Positions 56,664 to 64,000 of a stretch of 64,000 nucleotides of DNA are shown here, in pieces. Origin of the DNA: Neoroseomonas lacus (GTDB lineage: Bacteria; Pseudomonadota; Alphaproteobacteria; Acetobacterales; Acetobacteraceae); contig NZ_BMKW01000003.1 of NCBI RefSeq assembly GCF_014644535.1, positions 124,001 to 188,000 on the forward strand, written 5' to 3'. The position numbers were made by a program, and so were the translations under genes. How positions within the stretch are numbered: the first letter of the stretch is position 1; each line of letters begins with the position of its first letter. The notes beneath the pieces were generated by a model, which saw only the letters and a program-made list of their open reading frames with translations, ran no database searches and was not told where the DNA came from.

Positions 56664-56841
56664 CCCTGATCGGTTGAGGTCCTGGCCGGTTGTTCAGCGA
56701 TCGCCCTGCTTTCGGCGCGGTTAGGCGGCCGGCCCGGACTGCAATGTGACAGATGTGCTTTATGCTGCCGCATCTGACTGTTTGTATTGGGATTGCCGCA
56801 AGAACATTCTCCGCCCGCTGCAATTGAACTGGAATAGATCG

Positions 56842-57051
56842 ATGCCAGCTTTCAGGAAACTCCTGAATGGGATTGCGGCGGGAATTAGCGCTAAGCGCGG
56901 GGTTTCTTCGGCCGAATACGCCATCCTAGCCGTTGCTATCGTTTTCGTCGTTGGCGCCGCTATCCGTGCCTACAACTTAAATAACCCGATGACTTATGCG
57001 GGTGACACTCTGACCTCTATGCAGTCCTCGGTGATTACCACCGGGCGCTGA
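56842..57051 (+). CDS. flp: Flp family type IVb pilin (second)
   Basis: This is a 69-residue pilin with leader MPAFRKLLNGIAAGISAKRG, cleavage motif G-VSSAEY and helix AILAVAIVFVVGAAI. It diverges from the first pilin in the C-terminal half (YNLNNPMTYAGDTL). It may be a minor or alternative subunit. ATG 56842 is chosen; the in-frame ATG at 56746 would give an unusually long leader. The GC content is lower than in flanking genes. Confidence 0.88.
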   Translation: MPAFRKLLNGIAAGISAKRGVSSAEYAILAVAIVFVVGAAIRAYNLNNPMTYAGDTLTSMQSSVITTGR

Positions 57052-57098
57052 GCGGACGCTGATGTGGTCGGGGCGGACGACGGAGGAGAGGTGGGCGC

Positions 57099-57608
57099 AT
57101 GACTGGTCTGTTGATGTTCCAGGTCGTCGCCGCACCGCTTCTCATCTTCGCCGCGGCGCGCGACATCGCGACCCGGCTCATCCCCGATGGCGTCTCCATC
57201 GCCATCGCTCTGGCGGGCCTCCTGGGCCGCGCCATGCTGGGCTGGACCGATGCCGGCCTGTCGCTGGCCATCGGCGGCCTGCTCTTCGTCCTGCTTCTGC
57301 CTCTCGCGATGCGCGGCTGGCTCGGCGGCGGCGACGTCAAGCTGATCAGCGCCATGGCGGTCGGCTTGGCGCCGAACGACACTTGGCTGTTCATCGTCGC
57401 GACCGTCTTCGCCGGCGGTGTCCTCGGCCTGGCCTACATCCTCGGGCGCAACCTCGTGCCGGAACTGCGCCTGGCCGGCGGCGAGACGCTGTTCCGCCGG
57501 GTCCTGGTCGTAGAGGCCTGGCGCATGCGCCGACGCGGCCCGCTTCCCTACGCCGTCGCCATCGCGACCGGTGGCTTGATCGTCCTCTATATCCTGGCGG
57601 GGAATTGA
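57099..57608 (+). CDS. cpaA: Prepilin peptidase TadV/CpaA
   Basis: This is a 169-residue aspartyl peptidase of the A24 family with about five membrane helices. The catalytic Asp residues are Asp22 (AARDIATRLIPDG) and Asp79 (GGGDVKLISA). It cleaves the Flp and TadE/G leaders at the inner membrane. It lies 48 bases after the second pilin and four bases before cpaB. Confidence 0.9.
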   Translation: MTGLLMFQVVAAPLLIFAAARDIATRLIPDGVSIAIALAGLLGRAMLGWTDAGLSLAIGGLLFVLLLPLAMRGWLGGGDVKLISAMAVGLAPNDTWLFIVATVFAGGVLGLAYILGRNLVPELRLAGGETLFRRVLVVEAWRMRRRGPLPYAVAIATGGLIVLYILAGN

Positions 57609-57612
57609 CCCG

Positions 57613-58479
57613 ATGTTCCTGCGGCTTCTCGTCATCCTGTCGCTGATCCTGAGCGCCACCGGCCTCGGGATCCTGGCGCTGCAACTCCTCCAGCCGCCCG
57701 GCCAGTCCCAGCAGGTCGCGCGCGTCGAGGCGCCACCCACCGTCGCCCCGGCACCCAAGATACGCATGCTGGTGGCCTCGCGCCCCCTGTCCATCGGCAC
57801 GCTGCTGAAGGATGACGACATGCGCGAAATCGAGATCGACGGCGATGCCGTGCCTGATGGCGCCTTCGTCGGCGGCGCCGACTCTCTCGCGGAACTGCGC
57901 GGCGCCCTGCTGCGCCGCTTCATCGACCCCAACCAGCCGATCATCCGTACCGATGTGCTGCGTCCGCGTGACCGCGGCTTCCTCGCCGCTGTGCTGCGGC
58001 CGGGCACGCGCGCCATCTCGATCGCCGTCGATGTGGTCACCGGCGCCTCCGGCCTGATCTGGCCGGGTGACGAGGTCGATCTGATCCTCACGCAGAACCT
58101 CCAGCAGCAGGGGGCCGAATCGCCTGGGCGCCGTGTCGTCGGCGAGACCATCCTGTCCGCGGTGCGGGTCATCGCGGTGGATCAGCAGATCAGCCATAGC
58201 GGAACGGATGCCGCCGCCGCTCGAGTGGTGGCACGCACTGTGACGCTTGAGGTGAACCCCGAACAGGCCGAGCGCGTGGCGGTGGCGACGCAGCTCGGCC
58301 GCATTTCCCTGGTGGTTCGTTCGATCGAAGGGACGCCCGAGGCGACTGGCCCGCGGCCGTCGCTGGTGTTCGGTTCGGATGTTTCGTCGGCGTTGTCAGG
58401 CCCGCAGGCTCCGGCGCCGGCTGCACCGCGTATGCGTGTCATTCAGGGTGGCTCGCAGCAGGAGGTGACGTTCCGATGA
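57613..58479 (+). CDS. cpaB: Flp pilus assembly protein CpaB/RcpC
   Basis: This is a 288-residue protein with one N-terminal membrane helix, then an SAF/antifreeze-like domain (VASRPLSIGTLLKDDDMREIEI) and the conserved GTRAISIAVDVVTGASGLIWPGDEVDLIL. It is periplasmic, anchored in the inner membrane, and works next to the secretin. Its stop overlaps the cpaC start (ATGA). Confidence 0.92.
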   Translation: MFLRLLVILSLILSATGLGILALQLLQPPGQSQQVARVEAPPTVAPAPKIRMLVASRPLSIGTLLKDDDMREIEIDGDAVPDGAFVGGADSLAELRGALLRRFIDPNQPIIRTDVLRPRDRGFLAAVLRPGTRAISIAVDVVTGASGLIWPGDEVDLILTQNLQQQGAESPGRRVVGETILSAVRVIAVDQQISHSGTDAAAARVVARTVTLEVNPEQAERVAVATQLGRISLVVRSIEGTPEATGPRPSLVFGSDVSSALSGPQAPAPAAPRMRVIQGGSQQEVTFR

Positions 58480-60692
58480 GCAATGCGCGGTTGGCGACGC
58501 CGATGACCGGGCGGGCGACCCGGGTGGTTCTGCTCGCCGCCGTTGCCGCGCTGCCGTTGCTGGTCGCGATGCCCGCCAGACCGGCCGTCGCGCAGGGAAA
58601 TGGCGCCGCAGCGGGTCCCCCAATCGGTGTGCGTGTCGGCGATCACCCCGGCTATGGGCGGGTGGTGTTCGATTGGCCTGTGCGGACCGACTATGAGGCG
58701 GTGCCCGACGCGAACGGGCTCGAAATCCGCTTCGCCGCCCCTGGCCAGCCCCGGCTGGGCTCCGTGGTGGCGCCGCGCAACGTCACCGGGCTCACCGCCG
58801 AGGGCGAGGTGACTCGCATCGCCGCCCGCCCCGGTTCGCGCTTCCGCCATTTCCACCACGGACCGAAGCTCGTGGTGGATATCCTTGACCCCGAGGCGCC
58901 AGCGGCCGCCGCCATGGCCGCGCCCATGCCGGACCGGGCGCCGATGGCGCCGCCATCGACCGAGCAGGTGCTGGCCGATCTTGCTGTCGCGACGCGCCTG
59001 CCGACGCCGCGCCGCCAGGCGCCGCAGGGCGTCCTGCTCGCCAGCACTACGCCCGGCCCCGAGGCGGTGAGCCCGCCACCCCTGGCCCCCGACGCGCTGC
59101 CTCGCGTCGCCGCACCCCAGCAGCCGGCCGTGATCCAGGTGACCCAGGCCCTGCCGCCGAGCGGGCCGCGCGCCAGCGCACCGTTCAACGTGCCGATGCA
59201 GGTGCCGCCTGGCATCTCGCTGGTGCCGCAGGCGCAGGCGCAGGTCCTGCCGCCGCAGCTCCCCGGCGTGCCGCAACAGGGCGTGGCGCCGCTCCCCGGT
59301 GCGACCCTCACTCGGCCGCTGGTGCTCGAACAGGGTTCCGGCCGGCTCGTCGAGCTGCCGGCCCCGGCCTTGACCGTGCTGGTGGCGGACCCGCGCATTG
59401 CGCGCGTGCAGCCGGCCTCGCCGACCAGCCTGTTCATCATGGGCGTGAATGCCGGCCGCACGAACCTGATCGCGACGCGCGAGGACGGATCGCTGGTCGC
59501 CGAATTCGACATCACCGTCGCCGCGACCGGCGCCGGCACGCCGCTCGCTGCGCCCCTGGCTGCCGCGGTGCCGAACGTCTCGGCCGGCCAGGTGCAGAGC
59601 ATGATCCGCCGCATGGTGCGCGGCGGGCAGAATGTGCGCGTCACCATCGCCGGCCGGACCGGCGCGATCCAGCTCACCGGCATGGTGCCGAGCGCCACTG
59701 ACGCCCAGCGCGCCGAGGCCATCGCCAAGTCAATGGCCGGCGAGACGCGTGAGGTGATCAACGAACTCACCCTGCTGTCGGGCATCCAGGTCAACCTCCG
59801 GGTCCGCGTCGCCGAAATCTCGCGCGACGTAACGCGCGACCTCGGCTTCAACTGGCTTGGCGCCTTCAACGACGGCACCTGGCAGCTCGGCCTTCGCACC
59901 GGCAGCATCGTCGGTACGGCGCTTGCCGGTCTCGGCGTTCCCAGCGCGTTGGTTGCGGGCGGGGCCGCCGGCACTGGCGGCACCTATGGCGTGCGCTTCA
60001 ACAGCGGCAATTTCGACATCAACGGCCTGATCGACGCGCTCGCGCAGGACAGGCTGATCACCGTGCTGGCCGAGCCGAACCTCACCGCCCAATCGGGCGA
60101 AGTCGCCTCCTTCCTCGCCGGCGGCGAATTCCCGGTGCCATCAGCGGCGGCGAACAACAGCACGACGATCACGGTCGAATACAAGCCTTATGGCGTCAGC
60201 CTCTCCTTCATCCCGACCGTGCTCTCGCCCGAGCGGATGAACATGCGGGTGCGCCCCGAGGTCAGCGAATTGTCCGAGACCGGGTCGATCAGCTTCCCCG
60301 TCGCCGGCAGTGTCGTCACCATCCCCGGCCTGACGGTGCGCCGCGCCGAGACGACGATCGAACTCGGCTCGGGCCAGAGCTTCGCCATCGCCGGCCTGCT
60401 CAGCCGCAATTCCTCGATCAACAACAGTGGTGTCGCCGGCCTCGGCGACATCCCGGTGCTCGGCGCACTGTTCCGGTCGGACCGCTACCGCCGCGCCGAA
60501 ACCGAGTTGGTCATCATCATCACCCCCTATCTTGTGCGGCCGACTTCGGACCCCTCGGCGCTCGCGACGCCGCTCGACACCTTCCGCCCCGCCACCGACC
60601 TGGAACGCATCCTGCTACGCCGCCAGACCGGCTCGGGCGCGCCCTATCGCCAGATCCGCCCGCCCGCGGCGGCCGGCTTCATCGTGGAGTGA
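58476..60692 (+). CDS. cpaC: Secretin CpaC/RcpA with extended N-terminus
   Basis: This is a 738-residue outer-membrane secretin of the Tad pilus. After the signal peptide (cleavage near AVAQG) there is an extra domain (about 45-140, GYGRVVFDWPVRTDYEAV and GPKLVVDILDPEA) not typical of CpaC. A Pro/Ala-rich stretch follows (about 145-275). The core then starts: pilus-assembly N-domain (PLVLEQGSGRLVELPAPA, VADPRIARVQP), a BON-like segment, and the secretin part (ALAQDRLITVLAEPNLTAQSGEVASFLAGGEFPVP, VVTIPGLTVRRAETTIELGSGQSFAIAGL). It is much longer than usual CpaC. Confidence 0.92.
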   Translation: MSNARLATPMTGRATRVVLLAAVAALPLLVAMPARPAVAQGNGAAAGPPIGVRVGDHPGYGRVVFDWPVRTDYEAVPDANGLEIRFAAPGQPRLGSVVAPRNVTGLTAEGEVTRIAARPGSRFRHFHHGPKLVVDILDPEAPAAAAMAAPMPDRAPMAPPSTEQVLADLAVATRLPTPRRQAPQGVLLASTTPGPEAVSPPPLAPDALPRVAAPQQPAVIQVTQALPPSGPRASAPFNVPMQVPPGISLVPQAQAQVLPPQLPGVPQQGVAPLPGATLTRPLVLEQGSGRLVELPAPALTVLVADPRIARVQPASPTSLFIMGVNAGRTNLIATREDGSLVAEFDITVAATGAGTPLAAPLAAAVPNVSAGQVQSMIRRMVRGGQNVRVTIAGRTGAIQLTGMVPSATDAQRAEAIAKSMAGETREVINELTLLSGIQVNLRVRVAEISRDVTRDLGFNWLGAFNDGTWQLGLRTGSIVGTALAGLGVPSALVAGGAAGTGGTYGVRFNSGNFDINGLIDALAQDRLITVLAEPNLTAQSGEVASFLAGGEFPVPSAAANNSTTITVEYKPYGVSLSFIPTVLSPERMNMRVRPEVSELSETGSISFPVAGSVVTIPGLTVRRAETTIELGSGQSFAIAGLLSRNSSINNSGVAGLGDIPVLGALFRSDRYRRAETELVIIITPYLVRPTSDPSALATPLDTFRPATDLERILLRRQTGSGAPYRQIRPPAAAGFIVE

Positions 60693-60697
60693 ATGCC

Positions 60698-61045
60698 ATG
60701 GACCGGCGATTTACCTGCTTCTCAGCGTTGATCCTGGCTCTTGGCCTCGCGGCCTGCGCGCCGGACACCTACCTCGCGCCGACCGATTTCGAACGGGCAG
60801 GCACCTGGCAGGCCGATGGCGTCAATGACCGCAATCTGCGCGCCATGGTCGCCGATCCGTCGCATCTGACGCGCGGCGTTGGCGCGGCGACCGACCGTGG
60901 CGCCGCCGGCGCGGCCGCGGTCTCCGCCCTCGAGCGCGGGGCGCGGCCGCCGCTGCCGCGCACGACCCTGAGCGATGTCGGCCGCGAAAACGCCACCGGC
61001 GCGACCGGTGTGACCTCCGGCGGCGGAGGCTCCAGTGCCCGGTAA
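60698..61045 (+). CDS. cpaD: CpaD-like pilus lipoprotein (short form)
   Basis: This is a 115-residue lipoprotein with signal and lipobox (ALGLAAC, Cys near 20). The CpaD-like C-terminal pattern follows: NDRNLRAMVADPSHLTRGVGAATDRG and the RPPLP segment. It is about half the normal CpaD length because the N-terminal domain is missing. ATG 60698 has a GGAG site; GTG 60689 (overlapping the cpaC stop) is an alternative. It overlaps the cpaE start. Confidence 0.78.
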   Translation: MDRRFTCFSALILALGLAACAPDTYLAPTDFERAGTWQADGVNDRNLRAMVADPSHLTRGVGAATDRGAAGAAAVSALERGARPPLPRTTLSDVGRENATGATGVTSGGGGSSAR

Positions 61046-62267
61046 CGCGGGCATGATGCGGGAGATGCCCGACGCGCAGCGCGGCAGCGCGATCATCTCG
61101 GCCGACCGCCCCACCCTGATCGCCTTTGTCGCCGACGAGGCGAGCGAGGCGGCGATCCGTGGCGGCATCGGCGACGTGCTGGGCGCGCAGCTGCGCCGCG
61201 GCACCGTGCGCACCGCCGTCAAGGTGCTGGAGAAGGAAGGCACGCCGCGCGTCCTGATCGTCGACATCAGCGGCATCGACGACCCCTTCGGCGCGCTCGA
61301 CGACCTCGCCTCGGTCTGCACGCCGGATGTGCGCGTGCTGGTGGTGGGCGAACGCACCGAGATCGGCTTCTACCGCGACATCACTCGCAATGTCGGCGTG
61401 CACGAATACCTGCACAAGCCGCTGACGCGCGACACCGTCGCCCGCCTCTTCGCCCCGCATGTCCAGGGCGGCGGCGATGGCGGGCTCGACCGCGGCGGCC
61501 AGGTGACGGCGGTCTGCGGCGTGCACGGCGGCGTCGGCGCGACCACGCTCGCGGTCAACCTCGCCCTGCAACTGGAAGACGTCACGCGCGGCCATGTCGC
61601 GCTGCTCGACCTGCATCTGCGTGGCGGCACGGCGGCGATGATGCTTGGCGCGCGCGTCACCTCCGGCCTGCGCGTGGCGCTCGAGGAACCCGAGCGCGTC
61701 GACAGCCTGTTTCTCGACCGCGTCTCGGTGCCGATCAGCGAACGCGTCAGGCTGATCGCCGCCGAGGAATCGATGGAGGCCGACATCCAGGCCACCGAGG
61801 AAGGCGCGCGGCGCGTCGTCGAGATGCTGCGCCAGCGCTTCAACCATGTCGTGATCGACCTGCCGATCCCGCCCGGCCCGGTGGAACGGATGGTGTTGCA
61901 GCGGGCGCGCCATGTCGTGCTGGTGCTCTCCCCCGACGTCGCGAGCATCCGCGACACGGTCTCGGTGAAGAAGCTGGTATCGATGACCGGTTCGGCCGGG
62001 CGCGTCATCACCGTGCTGAACGGGGCGGGCCGCCGCGGCTACCTGCCGATCAAGCTGATCGCCGAGGGCATCGGCGCGATGCCCGAGGTGGTGATCCCCG
62101 ACCTGCCGCGGCAATTGCCGCGCGCGGCCAATCTCGGCCGCCCGGCGCTGCGCGACAGCCCGCCGCTGCGCCGCGCGCTCGGCCTCCTGTCGCAGGAAAT
62201 CGCCGCCGTCCGCTCGGCTGACCGGCCGCGATCCTTCCTCGGACGCCTGTTCGGGCGCGGAGGCTGA
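61035..62267 (+). CDS. cpaE: Pilus localisation/assembly ATPase-like protein CpaE
   Basis: This is a 410-residue protein with an N-terminal receiver-like domain (about 25-145, ending VGVHEYLHKPLTRDTVARLF) and a C-terminal MinD/ParA-type domain. The P-loop is GVHGGVGATTLAVNLA, where the usual lysine is Ala-Thr, as in other CpaE proteins. It directs or tethers the assembly machine at the inner membrane. GTG 61035 has a GGAGG site; ATG 61053 is an alternative. Confidence 0.9.
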   Translation: MPGNAGMMREMPDAQRGSAIISADRPTLIAFVADEASEAAIRGGIGDVLGAQLRRGTVRTAVKVLEKEGTPRVLIVDISGIDDPFGALDDLASVCTPDVRVLVVGERTEIGFYRDITRNVGVHEYLHKPLTRDTVARLFAPHVQGGGDGGLDRGGQVTAVCGVHGGVGATTLAVNLALQLEDVTRGHVALLDLHLRGGTAAMMLGARVTSGLRVALEEPERVDSLFLDRVSVPISERVRLIAAEESMEADIQATEEGARRVVEMLRQRFNHVVIDLPIPPGPVERMVLQRARHVVLVLSPDVASIRDTVSVKKLVSMTGSAGRVITVLNGAGRRGYLPIKLIAEGIGAMPEVVIPDLPRQLPRAANLGRPALRDSPPLRRALGLLSQEIAAVRSADRPRSFLGRLFGRGG

Positions 62268-62269
62268 CC

Positions 62270-63637
<1,368 letters not shown>

Positions 63638-63640
63638 CCC

Positions 63641-64000
63641 ATGGACCGCTCCTACCTTCTTGCCATTGCGGCGCTGCTGACGGTGGCGATGGTCACCGGG
63701 GTGGTCACGCTGGCCAAATCGGGCCAGGCGCGCCGGATGAGGGACCGGGTGGTCAGTGCCGGCGCTGCGGATACGCGCCGCATGGACCATGCCGGGCTGC
63801 CGAGCATCCGCCTGCACAGCAATGAGCCGCGCCCGCTGCTCAAACGCTTCCTGCGTTTCCTGCGCTACAATCCGGAGACGCCGCAGGAACAGGTGGTCCC
63901 ATGGTGGGCGACGCTGCTCATCGGCCTTGCGATGGCCGTGCTGCAGGGCTTCGTCGTCGGCCCGCTGCTCGGTTCGCAGATCGCGCCCTTCACCGCGGTG
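63641..64000 (+). CDS. tadB: Pilus platform protein TadB (3' end outside window)
   Basis: The first 120 residues of an inner-membrane TadB-like protein are present. An N-terminal helix (LLAIAALLTVAMVTGVVTL), a basic cytosolic stretch (RRMRDRVVSAG) and then a second helix (WWATLLIGLAMAVLQGFVVGPLLG) are visible. The T2SSF core should follow beyond the edge. Position directly after cpaF supports the call. Confidence 0.85.
   Translation, partial: MDRSYLLAIAALLTVAMVTGVVTLAKSGQARRMRDRVVSAGAADTRRMDHAGLPSIRLHSNEPRPLLKRFLRFLRYNPETPQEQVVPWWATLLIGLAMAVLQGFVVGPLLGSQIAPFTAV

Overview
The window is about 70% GC with densely packed, often overlapping genes. The gene orders ppiD-trpE, trpG-trpD-trpC-moaC-moeA and tpiA-secG-pyrG, the set of Bug/TctC-type binding proteins, and a Tad pilus locus of the cpa type point to an alphaproteobacterium. 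The best guess is Acetobacteraceae close to Roseomonas; this rests on family knowledge, not on a search.

Layout. 1-5 kb: the end of nadE, two tandem small paralogues, gltX, cysS and a trmJ-like methyltransferase, all on +. 5-7 kb: a large B12/radical SAM protein of the RiPP C-methyltransferase type on -. 7.3-8 kb: a decayed ClC-type channel. 8.3-19.6 kb, mostly -: ppiD, trpE, trpG, trpD, trpC, moaC and moeA. This run is split by a + strand binding protein/enolase-superfamily module and by a glycosyltransferase-like gene. 20-21.7 kb: an ABC-2 exporter. 22-27 kb on +: tpiA, secG, pyrG and kdsA, interrupted by a low-GC OmpA-like gene on -. 27-36 kb: small hypothetical families, a lipoprotein, two luciferase-like flavoenzymes, a thioesterase, an exported beta-carbonic anhydrase and a nitroreductase. 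36.5-41 kb: two nucleotide-sugar enzymes (UDP-xylose synthase type and GDP-mannose dehydratase) and an HWE histidine kinase. 42-53.5 kb: an acyl-CoA carboxyltransferase, four more Bug receptors (one fused in frame to a sugar-binding domain), a homocysteine methyltransferase-like enzyme, leuC-leuD-leuB and a PEP-mutase-family lyase. 53.5-64 kb: a Tad/Flp pilus locus, with tadE/tadE/tadG on - and flp-flp-tadV-cpaB-cpaC-cpaD-cpaE-cpaF-tadB on +. It runs off the right edge.

How the parts work together. The trp genes make tryptophan from chorismate; moaC and moeA serve molybdenum cofactor; leuCDB carries out the second and third steps of leucine synthesis. The tad genes encode pilins, prepilin peptidase, secretin, ATPase and membrane platform of an adhesive pilus. 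The five Bug receptors have no TctA/TctB membrane partners here, so they must share a transporter elsewhere or act as sensors.

The most unusual items are three kinds. The first is two families of dispersed intergenic hairpin elements: four copies of a two-hairpin repeat, and three copies of a longer palindrome with a conserved GGATACTGA loop. The second is the radical SAM C-methyltransferase with no recognisable precursor peptide. The third is the fused double binding protein with an internal signal peptide. No tRNA, rRNA, CRISPR array or intact transposase gene was seen.
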